A stretch of DNA of 64,000 nt, from positions 124,001 through 188,000 of the forward strand of contig JAHBXR010000011.1 in NCBI GenBank assembly GCA_019636335.1, in the 5' to 3' direction. Shown in pieces: positions 18,271 through 27,340 of this stretch; position 1 is the first letter of the stretch, and the number at the start of each line of letters is the position of its first letter. The notes beneath the pieces were generated by a model. The model worked only from the letters and a program-made list of their open reading frames with translations, was not told the DNA's origin and searched no databases. A program made the translations under genes and the position numbers. This stretch comes from Pirellulales bacterium (GTDB lineage Bacteria; Planctomycetota; Planctomycetia; Pirellulales; JAEUIK01).

Positions 18271-19548
18271 ATGCGTGCCCTCGTCTTGGTGATCGATGGA
18301 TTGCAGCCTGCCTATCTCGGCTGCTACGGCAATTCATGGGTCGGAACGCCCGAACTCGATCGGCTCGCGGCAGAGTCGTTCGTGCTCGATCAGGCCTATC
18401 TCGACAGTACCTCCTGGCAGTCGCTCTACCGCTCGTACTGGGAGGGCAAGCACGCCTGGCAACAGCGCGAAGGAGAGCCCAACGGAGTATCGCTCGTCGA
18501 CCGCTTGCGCGCGGCCGGCGTGACGACGGCCCTGCTGACTGACGATCCGGCAATCGCCGATCAATCGCTCGCGGGCGATTTCGACGACATCTTGCTGGTG
18601 CCGGCGCCACGTGTCGATCAGGCCGCCGAGTCGATCGAGGAGACGCAGTTCGCGCGGCTGATTGCCGCCGCCGCCGACTGGCTGACGCGCGCTGATGAAT
18701 CGTTCCTGCTGTGGATTCATGCACGGGGGTTGTCGGGCCCATGGGATGCTCCCACGGCGTTGCGCTACCAGTACCTCGACGAGGTCGACGAGGAAGAGGG
18801 GGCCGACACGCCACCTCCCACCGAGGTCGAGTTTCTGCCGCGGCGTTTGCCGGACGGCTTCGATCCCGATGCTTTACTAGGAATTCGCCGCGCCTATGCC
18901 GGGCAGGTGGCGGCGATCGATACCTGCGTGGGCGCGTTGATCGATGTCCTGGACGAGGTCGGCCTGCAAGACACGCTCATGCAATTGGTTTCACTCCGCG
19001 GCTATCCGCTGGGCGAGCATGGTCGTCTGGGACACGTCGACGACTCGCTCGACGAGGAACTCGTACACCTGGCCTGGATCGTCCGGCAGCGCGAGCGCAT
19101 TGAGCCCGCCGTGCGCAGCCAGGCCTTGGTACAGCCGGCCGATGTACACTTCACGTTGCTCGAGCACTTCGGCATCGAGGTTCCATCCAACGCCCCCTGG
19201 GCCGCCAGCACGCTCCCCCTGGCGCGCGAAGAGGCCGCACCACTGCGCGACCGCGCCTTGCTCGAGAACGAGTCGGGCGAGCGGGCCATTCGCACGCCGG
19301 CCTGGTATCTCAAGCTGGTGCCCGCCGTCGAGGATGAGGACTCCGCCTCCACGGCCAAGAACGTGCGTCATGCACTCTTCCGCAAACCGGATGATCGCTG
19401 CGAGGTGAATGAGATCGCCAATCGTTGCCACGACGTGGCGCTCGCGCTCGAACGCGTTGCAGGGGCCAGCGCGCAAGCGGCCGACGATCCCGCCGCGCCA
19501 GCAAGCTGGCAGCCCCTCGACGATGTGCTCGTTGAAGGCATTGAATAG
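18271..19548 (+). CDS. Alkaline-phosphatase/sulfatase-fold protein, probably atypical
   Basis: This 425-residue protein starts like a sulfatase (ALVLVIDGLQPAYLGCYGN, then a TPELDRLAAESFVLDQAY segment). It keeps the fold's later features, such as YAGQVAAIDTCVGALIDVLDE and the LGEHGRLGH segment. The usual nucleophile motif Cys/Ser-X-Pro-X-Arg is missing: the equivalent place reads STSWQSLYRS. The paired metal Asp at the N-terminus is a single Asp followed by Gly. It may therefore be catalytically altered or a pseudoenzyme. There is no signal peptide, unlike most planctomycete sulfatases. The ATG at 18271 is where homology begins. Confidence 0.75.
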   Translation: MRALVLVIDGLQPAYLGCYGNSWVGTPELDRLAAESFVLDQAYLDSTSWQSLYRSYWEGKHAWQQREGEPNGVSLVDRLRAAGVTTALLTDDPAIADQSLAGDFDDILLVPAPRVDQAAESIEETQFARLIAAAADWLTRADESFLLWIHARGLSGPWDAPTALRYQYLDEVDEEEGADTPPPTEVEFLPRRLPDGFDPDALLGIRRAYAGQVAAIDTCVGALIDVLDEVGLQDTLMQLVSLRGYPLGEHGRLGHVDDSLDEELVHLAWIVRQRERIEPAVRSQALVQPADVHFTLLEHFGIEVPSNAPWAASTLPLAREEAAPLRDRALLENESGERAIRTPAWYLKLVPAVEDEDSASTAKNVRHALFRKPDDRCEVNEIANRCHDVALALERVAGASAQAADDPAAPASWQPLDDVLVEGIE

Positions 19549-19755
19549 CTAGCAGCGCGCCGGACGAAAATGCACAACCTGCGCGGCAAGCTGCGCGAAG
19601 CAGGCGAGACTTGGTGGCGGACGCCCTGCCAGCAAACCGCGCCCACGAGCGTAATCTCTCGCCGGTGAATCCGGCGTAGCTGGTGCCGGGGGCGCTCGCT
19701 ATAATCCCGCCTCTTTTCCCCGACCTTATCCCTTGGCACTCCGCAAGTTACCACG

Positions 19756-22700
19756 ATGATCGGACAAGGATGTCCGACTGCATCGCGGGTGCGGCGAGGG
19801 CCTTCCGCGCGGGTGCGGCGCAAGCCGCTCACACGGCGCGCGAAGTCTCTTGTGCTCGCCCTGCTGGTGTTCGCGCTCACGGCGATCGCGCCCGCGATGG
19901 CCGAAGAGGTGTCGCTGCGCCTGCGCATCGCGTGGGGCGGCGGCGCCGAGCGTCGCTGGGAGGGACGCGTCGCGATCGAGGGGGCGAAGCTGGCCGAGCC
20001 GGTGGCGCTGGGCGTCGAGGCCGACGAACCCGGTTCGATCTGGCTGGAAGAAGGCGCGATTGTCGTGCAGGCGCGCAGCCCGCGCAATTACGACGGACTC
20101 GACGTGACGATCACGGCTCCCGCCGAGTCAAAGCTTGTCGTCGCGCTCGGCAGCGCGGACAGCACGACCGTTCCCGCGCCGATCGAAGTCACGCTCGAGC
20201 AACTGTTGAAAGAAGAGTTCAACGCGACGCTCGACGAGCAAGGCAATCGCCTGCTCGTGCGCCGTGCCCCGGGCGACTTGTTGCGCGTCCGCCCCGCGAA
20301 GGACGCGCTCGTCTACGCGCCGGGCGAGATGGCCGTGTTCGAGATCGAGCCCCATGCCAGCCTGCTGGCGCAAGAGCCGCAGCTTCGCATCAGTGCGCAG
20401 TTCTACGAGATCCGCAGCGATCGGCGCGTGGGACCGGCGGTCGAGCTCGACCCCGTGTCGGGCACGCTGCCGCTCGAGATCGCCGTGCCAAACCTGGAAG
20501 GCGCTTACGATCTCGTGCTCACCGCGCTCGGCAAGCGTTTGCCGTTGCGCTTGAACACGTTGGGTCCGCTCAACCGCGGGCTGGCCGATCGCCGCGTGCA
20601 GTTGATCGTGCTCGGCACGGAATCTCCCGAACGCGGGCTGGGGCGCGAGATTGAATTGCGGCGGCTGGTCGAGATCGACCCGGCGACGAATCCGCGCTGG
20701 TGGGATCGACTGGCATCGTTGCCGCTGCTGCCGGGCATGCGCAAGGGGCCGCTCGGCAACGGTGACGCCCACACCTGGGAGCATCCGCTCGGCCAGCTCA
20801 TCCAACTAGGTCCGCGCGGCCGCGAGCCCGAGATGAGCTGGGAGGCCTACACGCTACCGATCGAGCACACGGGCAAATGGCACATGCTCGAGGTCGAGTT
20901 CCCCAGCGACGTGCCGCAGTCGATGGGCATCTCGATCCTCGAGCCGAACGCCGCGGGGGCCATCGCCCCGGTCGGGCTCGATTCGGGCATCTATCTGCCC
21001 GATTCCGCGGCGGGTAGCTCCCCCGAGTGGCGCCGCCATCGCCTGTGGTTCTGGCCCAAGACGCGGACGCCGCTGGTGCTGATTACGAACCGACGCGACG
21101 GAGCGCAGGCCGTGTATCGTAAGCTCCGCGTGCTCGAGGGCCCCACGCGGCTGCCGCGCGCCTTCGCCCTCGGCACGCCCAAGCCCGAGCGATTGCTGGC
21201 GGGTTATTTCGACCAGCCCCTGTTTCCCGAAAACTTCGGCGCGAGCGAGGCGCTCGACGCCTGGAGCGGGCGAAGTCTCGACGACTGGGCCACCTTTCAT
21301 CAGGGAGCGGTGCGTCTGGCCGAGTATCTGCAGCACGTCGGCTACGGTGGCGTCATGCTCAACGTGTTGGCCGACGGCAGCACGATTTATCCTAGCCGCC
21401 TGCTCGAGCCGACGCCCCGTTACGACACGGGACTCTTCTTCGACTCGGGACAAGATCCGATTCGCAAGGATGTGCTCGAGCTGTTGCTGCGCGTCTTCGA
21501 TCGCGAGCAGTTGAAGTTGATTCCCGCGCTCGACTTCTCCGCGCCGCTCCCCGAACTCGAGCAGTTGCGCCGGCAAAGCGGCACCGCGGGGATCGGGCTC
21601 GAATGGGTCGGCGCCGATGGTCGCACCTGGAGCGAGGCCAATCCGCAGCATCGCGGCGCTGGCCCCTACTACAACACGCTCGATCCGCGCGTGCAGCAGG
21701 CGATGATTCGCGTGGCACGCGAGCTGGCGACACGCTATGCGCGACAGCCCGCGTTCGACGGCCTGGCGCTGCGACTCTCGGCGAGCGGATACGCCCAGCT
21801 TCCCGGCATCGAATGGGGATTCGACGATCATACGATCGAGCGGTTCGTGCGCGAGACGGGGACGCAGGTGCCCGGCGCCGGCGAAAACCGCTTTGCCGAC
21901 CGAGCCCGCTTCCTGACGGGACCCGGTCGCCAGACGTGGCTCGCGTGGCGGGCCAAAACCCTGCATCAATTCTATGCGGCACTGCAGGCCGACGTGGCTC
22001 GCGTGCGTCCCGGGACACGGCTCTACCTGGCCGGGGCGCAGATGCTCGATCATCCGTCGCTGCGGTTGGCGCTGCGTCCCAGCCTGCCGCGCCCCGTGGC
22101 GGTGGAAGACGCCTTGCGGCTGGTCGGCATCTATCCCGAACTGTACCACGACTCGCGCGAGCTCGTGCTGCTGCGACCGCAGAGCCTGGGACCGCCGCAG
22201 CCGGGCTCGCTCGATCGCGTGATCGATTCCGAACTGAACGATTCGCCCGACATCGACAAGCACTTCCGCGGCGCGGCTCACCCGGGCGTGCTGGCCTTCC
22301 ACCGGCCGGCGCCGGCGCGGCTTCCTTCGTTCGATGCGCGCAGCCCCTATCGCAACAGCTACACGTGGCTGCTCGCGCAGATGTCTCCTGCCGCCGAACG
22401 CAATCGTCGGCAACTGGTGCATGCGCTTGCCTCGCTCGACGTGCAGACGCTCGTCGACGGCGGGGCCATGCTCCCCCTGGGACAAGAAGACGCCCTGTAC
22501 GACGCACTGGTCGTCTATCGTTCGCTTCCCGCGGCGCCCTTTGCGACCGTCGCGCTCGACACGCAACCGGTCGTCGTGCGCACGCTCGAACGCGACGGCC
22601 GCACACACATGTACCTGGTCAACGATTCTCCCTGGCCGGCGCACGTCGAGCTGCAGGTCGCGGCAACGGCCGAGGCGAAGTTCGTCGAACTAGGGTCGAC

Positions 22701-23655
22701 CAACCGTGCCGCGCAACTCACCCGCGACGCGTCCGGCTGGAAATGGACGCTCGATCTGGCCCCCTACGATCTGGTTGGCGGGCATTGGACGACTGCCGAC
22801 GTTCGCGTGGCGGAAGCCAGCGTCAAGCTCCAGCAGAACATCGAGACGGAACTGGCCGAACGCGTGCATGACGTTCACTTGCGCGTGATGGGGCTGCAAA
22901 ATCAGCCGGCGCTCGAGGTCCTGTCGAATCCCGGCTTCGAGAATCCACCGACCGTCGACGAGACGCTGCCGGGCTGGCAGATCGCGATGGGACCGGCCGA
23001 GGCCGCCACGCTCGACGGTGCGAATCCTCGCACGGGCGGGCAAACGCTCAAATTGACGGGAACGGGCGCCCTGACCACCGTGGTCAGTCGCGCCTTCGAT
23101 CCCCCCAAGACGGGTCGCCTCTCGATGTTCGTCTGGCTTCGCGTCGCCGACGCCAGCCGTCAACCCAACTTGCGACTAGCGCTCGAGGGTATTCTCGACG
23201 GCAAGCCGTACTATCGGCATGCCATCGTCGGGCTCGAACGCCCCGACGGCCAGATCGGCACCGGGTGGACGCAGTATCAGTTCCAAGTGAACGATCTGCC
23301 GCTCGAAGGGCTGCGCGATCTCAAGGTTCGCTTCGACATGAAGGGGCCCGGCGAAGTCTGGATCGACGACGTCGACCTGCGCCACTTGAGCTTCACGAAG
23401 CAGGAACTCGTCGAGCTCTCGAAGCTTGTACACCTGGCCGATGCGAAGCTGCGCTCGCGACAGTTTGTCGACTGCGTCCGCGTGCTGGATAGCTATTGGC
23501 CGCAGTTTCTCGTCGCGCACGTGGCGCTGACGGAAGGACGCGTGGCACGCGCTCCCGATCCAGTGCGGGCGCCCCCCCCCGTCATGCCGGCCCCGAAAGA
23601 GGACTCTCTGTGGGGCAAGGTCAAACGGTTGGGTGGATCGATCCTGCCCTACTGA
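19756..23655 (+). CDS. Large secreted protein with glycoside-hydrolase-like TIM-barrel region
   Basis: This 1299-residue protein has a basic N-terminus and a signal peptide (LVLALLVFALTAIAPAMA, cut near residue 49). The first 450 residues are beta-rich. The middle (about 470-880) looks like a barrel of the family-10-like glycoside hydrolase type, with YLQHVGYGGVMLNVLADGST, LKLIPALDFSAPLPELEQ and FDGLALRLSASGYAQLPGIE. The C-terminal third has a carbohydrate-binding-like jelly roll (NPGFENPPTVDETLPGWQIA, WIDDVDLRHLSF). No catalytic Glu pair can be assigned by eye. It ends in a Pro-rich, basic tail. Role in polysaccharide handling at the cell surface is inferred. Confidence 0.7.
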   Translation: MIGQGCPTASRVRRGPSARVRRKPLTRRAKSLVLALLVFALTAIAPAMAEEVSLRLRIAWGGGAERRWEGRVAIEGAKLAEPVALGVEADEPGSIWLEEGAIVVQARSPRNYDGLDVTITAPAESKLVVALGSADSTTVPAPIEVTLEQLLKEEFNATLDEQGNRLLVRRAPGDLLRVRPAKDALVYAPGEMAVFEIEPHASLLAQEPQLRISAQFYEIRSDRRVGPAVELDPVSGTLPLEIAVPNLEGAYDLVLTALGKRLPLRLNTLGPLNRGLADRRVQLIVLGTESPERGLGREIELRRLVEIDPATNPRWWDRLASLPLLPGMRKGPLGNGDAHTWEHPLGQLIQLGPRGREPEMSWEAYTLPIEHTGKWHMLEVEFPSDVPQSMGISILEPNAAGAIAPVGLDSGIYLPDSAAGSSPEWRRHRLWFWPKTRTPLVLITNRRDGAQAVYRKLRVLEGPTRLPRAFALGTPKPERLLAGYFDQPLFPENFGASEALDAWSGRSLDDWATFHQGAVRLAEYLQHVGYGGVMLNVLADGSTIYPSRLLEPTPRYDTGLFFDSGQDPIRKDVLELLLRVFDREQLKLIPALDFSAPLPELEQLRRQSGTAGIGLEWVGADGRTWSEANPQHRGAGPYYNTLDPRVQQAMIRVARELATRYARQPAFDGLALRLSASGYAQLPGIEWGFDDHTIERFVRETGTQVPGAGENRFADRARFLTGPGRQTWLAWRAKTLHQFYAALQADVARVRPGTRLYLAGAQMLDHPSLRLALRPSLPRPVAVEDALRLVGIYPELYHDSRELVLLRPQSLGPPQPGSLDRVIDSELNDSPDIDKHFRGAAHPGVLAFHRPAPARLPSFDARSPYRNSYTWLLAQMSPAAERNRRQLVHALASLDVQTLVDGGAMLPLGQEDALYDALVVYRSLPAAPFATVALDTQPVVVRTLERDGRTHMYLVNDSPWPAHVELQVAATAEAKFVELGSTNRAAQLTRDASGWKWTLDLAPYDLVGGHWTTADVRVAEASVKLQQNIETELAERVHDVHLRVMGLQNQPALEVLSNPGFENPPTVDETLPGWQIAMGPAEAATLDGANPRTGGQTLKLTGTGALTTVVSRAFDPPKTGRLSMFVWLRVADASRQPNLRLALEGILDGKPYYRHAIVGLERPDGQIGTGWTQYQFQVNDLPLEGLRDLKVRFDMKGPGEVWIDDVDLRHLSFTKQELVELSKLVHLADAKLRSRQFVDCVRVLDSYWPQFLVAHVALTEGRVARAPDPVRAPPPVMPAPKEDSLWGKVKRLGGSILPY

Positions 23656-23677
23656 GTCGTCTCCTGAGTGGCGGCGG

Positions 23678-24025
23678 CTAACCGGGAGGCCAGCCGTGCC
23701 CGCGGCCTCCCAGGAGATGCAAGTGCAGATGGTCGACCGTCTGCCCACCATCGACTCCGCAGTTGATCACGACGCGGTAGCCGTTGGTCAGCTTTTGCTC
23801 GACGGCAATCTTGCGCACCGCGGTGAGCAAGTGCCCCAAGAGTTGCTCATCGCCGTCCGACGCATCGGCCAACGAAGGGATCTCCTGCTTGGGAATCACC
23901 AGGATGTGCGTGGGCGACTGTGGGTTGACGTCGTGAAAGGCCAGGCACTGATCGTCCTCGTAGACGATGCGGGCCGGGATCTCGCGGTCGATGATCTTCT
24001 TGAAGATCGTTTTGCCGGACATCAT
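23678..24025 (-). CDS. HIT-family (histidine triad) nucleotide hydrolase
   Basis: The 115-residue protein is a short Hint-type HIT protein. It begins SGKTIFKKIIDREIPARIVY and has the triad HLHLHLL (His99, 101, 103) near the C-terminus. Such enzymes hydrolyse purine nucleoside phosphoramidates and aminoacyl-adenylates in the cytoplasm. Two adjacent ATGs are possible (24025 and 24022); both lie just after a GGAG. The Trm112-like gene is 126 bases upstream on the same strand, so the two may form a small operon. Confidence 0.92.
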   Translation of the reverse strand: MMSGKTIFKKIIDREIPARIVYEDDQCLAFHDVNPQSPTHILVIPKQEIPSLADASDGDEQLLGHLLTAVRKIAVEQKLTNGYRVVINCGVDGGQTVDHLHLHLLGGRGHGWPPG

Positions 24026-24151
24026 TCGTTCTCCGGGAGGTCGGCGAACCAGGTCATCGGTACGGTGGGCACCAAGACGTCGCGTCGCAACGGCGCGGTT
24101 TGCCCCGAGCATGTCGAACGGGGGCTTGAGGAGACACGCGATCGCGCTGCT

Positions 24152-24409
24152 TCAGGCAAGTTGGTCGAGCGGAATCGCCTCGTCGACGAGCATCACGGGA
24201 ATGCCGTCGCGGACGGCATAGAGCAGCGTGCCATCTTCGCGCACGAGCCCATCGTCGAGCCGCTCCTCGACCCGGGCACCCGACCGATTGCGGAGGCGGC
24301 CCGCCGCCACGGCCTCGTTCAAGCGGCGTATAAGTTCCCCATCCGCGCGCGTCAGGCGGGTGTGATTCTCGGGACAGACCAGGATTTCGAGCAGTTCATT
24401 TCGAATCAC
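24152..24409 (-). CDS. Trm112-family small protein
   Basis: This 85-residue protein matches the Trm112/YcaR family: ELLEILVCPENHTRL at the N-terminus and the conserved end LLYAVRDGIPVMLVDEAIPL. The archaeal and eukaryotic relatives activate methyltransferases, while the bacterial role is not settled. Only one Cys remains of the zinc-type CP-X-C motif, so metal binding is unlikely. Translation starts with GTG, nine bases after GGAG. It precedes the HIT gene. Confidence 0.85.
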   Translation of the reverse strand: MIRNELLEILVCPENHTRLTRADGELIRRLNEAVAAGRLRNRSGARVEERLDDGLVREDGTLLYAVRDGIPVMLVDEAIPLDQLA

Positions 24410-24733
24410 GCCGCGGCTCCTCTCGGTGGCTGGTTACCCCTGGCGAAGCATTTGCTAGCGCCTCGGGCTTTACCCGCTTCACGCTTGACCTTACGTGCAA
24501 TAAACGCCTGGTACGGGGACGTTCAAAGTGCCCCATTTCGCGTCGAAATGCAAGGTGGTCGTGGCCGTTGCCACGGCCGGCTGTGCCTCCCGTGGCGGTC
24601 GTACCTATTCATGATTTTGTTCCACGTGCGCCGATAACGACGAACAGCCAGCCGGGCGATCCAGGATGCTGCACTGACGTGTCGCCCGAGCCAGGGGATG
24701 GCAACTCGCAGCACGAGACCGGGAGCCGGAAGC
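24410..24733. other. Divergent intergenic region
   Basis: This 324-base spacer separates Trm112 (leftward) from a small secreted protein (rightward). A short hairpin GGCCGT-TGCC-ACGGCC lies near 24561-24576. I see no gene and no well-spaced promoter boxes. Confidence 0.35.
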
Positions 24734-25333
24734 ATGCGTCACCGGATCAAATTCGTCGCGACGACGATCGCCTTGCTCGTCGCGTCACAGGCCCAGGCCC
24801 AACAATCGCGGGTCTACCAGGAGGGGGACGTCACCTATCACGAGACGCGGCACGTGGTCCAACGACCCGTCACCGAGACGACGATCGAAGCGCGACCTCG
24901 CACCGTCTACCGCGAACGCTACACCACCGATCTGCTCGATTCTCACCGCGTTTCGTGGACGCCCGTAACCGAATATCGCTGGGAATCGAACTGGCGGGGA
25001 CGATTTAATCCCTTTGTCCAGCCCTGGATGGAGACCCGGCTGGTGCCGCGGACCTACTGGTCTCCCCACACCGAAATCGTGAAAACGCCCGTCACGCGAC
25101 GCGAGCTGGTGCCCGAGACGGTCACCGATCAGGTGCCCGTCGTGACGCGGCGCTTCGTGGCCGAGGAGCACATCAGCCGAGTGCCGATCAGCCCGACCAC
25201 CACGGCAAGCACCCCAACCACGGTGGCCCGTGCCAATCAGATTGGCGGCGTGGCCAACCTGTCGAGCGATCGGCCGATTCGCTCGGCCGACTCCGAGTGG
25301 CGTCCGTCGGTAGCCCCCAGCGTACGGTACTAG
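24734..25333 (+). CDS. Small secreted protein of unknown function
   Basis: The 199-residue product starts with a signal peptide (MRHRIKFVATTIALLVASQA, cut after AQA). The mature part is Tyr-, Arg- and Thr-rich with repeated charged/aromatic strands such as RVYQEGDVTYHETRHVV, PRTVYRERYTTDLL and PVTRRELVPETVTDQVPVV, and a Thr/Ser-rich tail. Internally similar Val-Thr-Arg-X-Val units suggest beta repeats of a surface or matrix protein. The ATG at 24734 was preferred to the in-frame one at 24698 because it begins the signal peptide. The stop codon overlaps a dispersed repeat element. Confidence 0.65.
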   Translation: MRHRIKFVATTIALLVASQAQAQQSRVYQEGDVTYHETRHVVQRPVTETTIEARPRTVYRERYTTDLLDSHRVSWTPVTEYRWESNWRGRFNPFVQPWMETRLVPRTYWSPHTEIVKTPVTRRELVPETVTDQVPVVTRRFVAEEHISRVPISPTTTASTPTTVARANQIGGVANLSSDRPIRSADSEWRPSVAPSVRY

Positions 25334-25467
25334 CAGCCTGCTAGGATCGCCTGGATGCGATCACAAAATAGCGACGGAAGTCGTTCTTTTGCGAGCGGTG
25401 CGGAGTTCAACTCCGCACTTCGCGAGGCTGAAAAGGCCACGACGGACCTTTTTCAGCAGCCTGCTAG
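25332..25467. repeat. MITE/REP-like element bounded by a 13-base direct repeat
   Basis: AGCAGCCTGCTAG occurs at 25332-25344 and again at 25455-25467. Between them is a perfect hairpin GTGCGGAGTT-C-AACTCCGCAC (25398-25418), and partly complementary flanks extend the fold. The left copy overlaps the upstream stop codon. Confidence 0.65.
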
Positions 25468-25562
25468 AACCGCTACGGTGGGAAAAGCTTGCCTCCGAAA
25501 CGCAACATGCCCACTCGGCAATGGCCGGGTGGGCATGTGCTGTTTTCGGGATAGGAAAGAAT

Positions 25563-25850
25563 CTAGCGGGCACGCGAACGGCGTTTGCGTCCGCCACGAT
25601 TGGCCGACCATTCCTTCGTCAGGGTCTCGAAGACCTCGGGCGATTCGTAACGGACGGTGTCTTTCCCCTCGGGAATGGGACCGATCAGGCCCCGGAAGAC
25701 CGGCATGCCGCGCAGCCCCAGGTCGGTGCTGCAATCGTCGACGCCGATCTGCGTGTGCATTTTCAAGAGCGCGTCGCTCTTGGGATAGTCTTTGATGCGG
25801 ATGCTGCCATCGGTGCCACGGGTGACAACGCGAAAGATCTCCTTCGCCAT
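25563..25850 (-). CDS. Small conserved-looking hypothetical protein
   Basis: The 95-residue protein begins AKEIFRVVTRGTDGSIRIKD and has a Gly-rich middle (DLGLRGMPVFRGLIGPIPEG) and a basic tail (RGGRKRRSRAR). There is no signal peptide or membrane segment. The basic tail could bind nucleic acid, but nothing more can be said. I do not recognise the family. Codon use fits the neighbours, and the gene stands alone between a repeat element and tRNA-Ser. Confidence 0.6.
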   Translation of the reverse strand: MAKEIFRVVTRGTDGSIRIKDYPKSDALLKMHTQIGVDDCSTDLGLRGMPVFRGLIGPIPEGKDTVRYESPEVFETLTKEWSANRGGRKRRSRAR

Positions 25851-26313
25851 CGTGTCTGCACTCCTCGAAAGCGCGGTCGCTGGGGGGACGACTGTTGGAC
25901 CAAGAGCAGCTATCGGCGCGCCTGGTCGGCGACGCGCATGCTTTTATCCCGGCGCGACATAGCGATTGATTGCGCCAGAACCGGCATATCGCGCTCGCGA
26001 GTTGCCGACCGCACAATCGGCGCGCCGTCGCGATGCGTGCGAACGCTCGCAACAGTCGTACGGCCCTCGCTCCGGTGGTCGCAAGGAATGTGACACCCTG
26101 GCTGCGCTGAGCCGTCCCTTCGCCCCGAGCGCGACGACCGCTAGAACCGAACCGACCGGCCGCGGGCGTGTCCTCGTCAGAGGCGGCCGCGGAGCGCCGT
26201 GGACGTGAAAGCGAGGGCCTGGACAACGGATCGGGCCAAAAGCAAATCGTCACCCGACCCCACTCAGGCGAGCTTGCCGATCGGCCCTCTTGCCGCTAAA
26301 TTTCGAGTATTCC
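25851..26313. other. Intergenic region before tRNA-Ser
   Basis: About 460 bases hold no gene, repeat or clear promoter that I can support. The tRNA promoter must lie near its right end, but no canonical boxes stand out. Confidence 0.35.
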
Positions 26314-26396
26314 GGAGGGTAAGCGAATTGGCCAGCGGCCTGACTCGAAATCAGGTGCCCCGCAAGGGGTTGTGGGTTCGAATCCCATGCCCTCCG
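26314..26396 (+). tRNA. tRNA-Ser (anticodon CGA)
   Basis: The acceptor GGAGGGT pairs with GCCCTCC. The anticodon arm CCTGA-CTCGAAA-TCAGG gives anticodon CGA, which reads UCG. A long class II variable arm (GCCCC-GCAA-GGGG) is typical of serine tRNAs, and the T arm is GTGGG-TTCGAAT-CCCAT. The discriminator is G and CCA is not encoded. The D arm is short and somewhat irregular. Confidence 0.9.
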
Positions 26397-26423
26397 CTTT
26401 TTCGCCCTTGGGCCGAAAAAGCA
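26396..26423. terminator. Hairpin after tRNA-Ser
   Basis: GCTTTTTCG (26396-26404) is complementary to CGAAAAAGC, with a ten-base interior that contains its own CCC/GGG pairing. It directly follows the tRNA and probably ends its transcript, although there is no trailing T run on the plus strand. Confidence 0.45.
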
Positions 26424-26491
26424 GAGCAGTCGAGCAGGAGAGCAGTAGAAAGTCGATGTGCTCGACTGCGGTCTACTGTTCCACAGCTCTG
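26422..26491. repeat. Interleaved inverted repeats
   Basis: Three complementary pairs occur: CAGAGC (26422-26427) with GCTCTG (26486-26491); GCAGTCGAGCA (26426-26436) with TGCTCGACTGC (26459-26469); and CAGTAGA (26443-26449) with TCTACTG (26472-26478). The second and third pairs cross each other, as in a pseudoknot. Confidence 0.55.
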
Positions 26492-26512
26492 CTGTCCTTC
26501 TTCAGGTTTCTC

Positions 26513-27337
26513 TCACGGGCACACGGGCATTGCCGGCTTCAACACGCTGGCCGCCAGTTGGGCAAAGTGCTGCTCGGGTCGGGTAAAGAAGGCCGGTTCG
26601 AGAAGTTTGTAGTCGTCGAGCGCCAATTCGACGCGATCCCAGCCGACCACGGCGGCCAGATCGAAGGCCGTCAGACCGTTGCGGATTCTTTCCTGCTGGT
26701 CGGCAAAGTTGCGAAAGGCGAGACACTTGCCTGCCGGTAGATAGGCAAACCGCACGCGGGGGCGCAGTGCCAGGAAGCGGACCAACGGCCACTCGAATTC
26801 CTGGGTCGCACACGCGACCGTTTCGCCCACGATCGTGCTCTGCTCGTGCAGAAAATGAGCCTCGAACACCGCACGACGTTCGAGATCGGTAAGCGCCACG
26901 CCACGTTCGCACGCCGCGTGGAGCATGCGCAACGCCGCGAGCAATTCGCCAGGAATATACGCGGCGAGATCGGGATGCGTCGCATAACGCTGGCTCAAAT
27001 GAAACTGAACATAAGTATCGACGCAGACGCGGCGATTCACTTCGCGCAACGCATCGCGGAAGGCGGCCAGTTGTGCGAGCCGGCGCTGCCGCAACCTCTC
27101 GCGGCCGACGTACTGCCACGAAAGCAGCTCACCGATGCGCATGTGCTTGCGGAAATGGCCGCCGGCCCAGAGAGCACCGTGCGCGGCAATCAAGGGAAAT
27201 ACGTGATTGCGCTGCGAGGCGCGAAAGATGTGCCGGTAGACGGCCGCCCGCTGGGCAAGATCACTCAGCCCACCGGCTAACGCGGTGGCTTCTCGTTGCA
27301 GGGCTTCATACGCATCGGCAAGCGGTGGCTGGTGCAT
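26513..27337 (-). CDS. Hypothetical protein behind a ribosome-site hairpin
   Basis: This 274-residue, mostly helical protein has no signal peptide and no motif I recognise. It is rich in Ala, Leu, Arg and Phe, with segments such as VYRHIFRASQRNHVFPLIAA, VCVDTYVQFHLSQRYATHPD and VRFAYLPAGKCLAFRNFADQ. It contains several conserved-looking His residues, but no catalytic pattern can be named. The ATG complement lies at 27335-27337, with AGGA eight bases upstream inside a strong hairpin (27341-27390). It may be a phylum-specific cytoplasmic protein. It ends near the hairpins that follow tRNA-Ser. Confidence 0.7.
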   Translation of the reverse strand: MHQPPLADAYEALQREATALAGGLSDLAQRAAVYRHIFRASQRNHVFPLIAAHGALWAGGHFRKHMRIGELLSWQYVGRERLRQRRLAQLAAFRDALREVNRRVCVDTYVQFHLSQRYATHPDLAAYIPGELLAALRMLHAACERGVALTDLERRAVFEAHFLHEQSTIVGETVACATQEFEWPLVRFLALRPRVRFAYLPAGKCLAFRNFADQQERIRNGLTAFDLAAVVGWDRVELALDDYKLLEPAFFTRPEQHFAQLAASVLKPAMPVCP

Positions 27338-27340
27338 GAT

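Noticed and set aside
26199-26612. Open frame covering tRNA-Ser
   Set aside because: It runs through the tRNA and the following hairpins, has no ribosome site and no homology.
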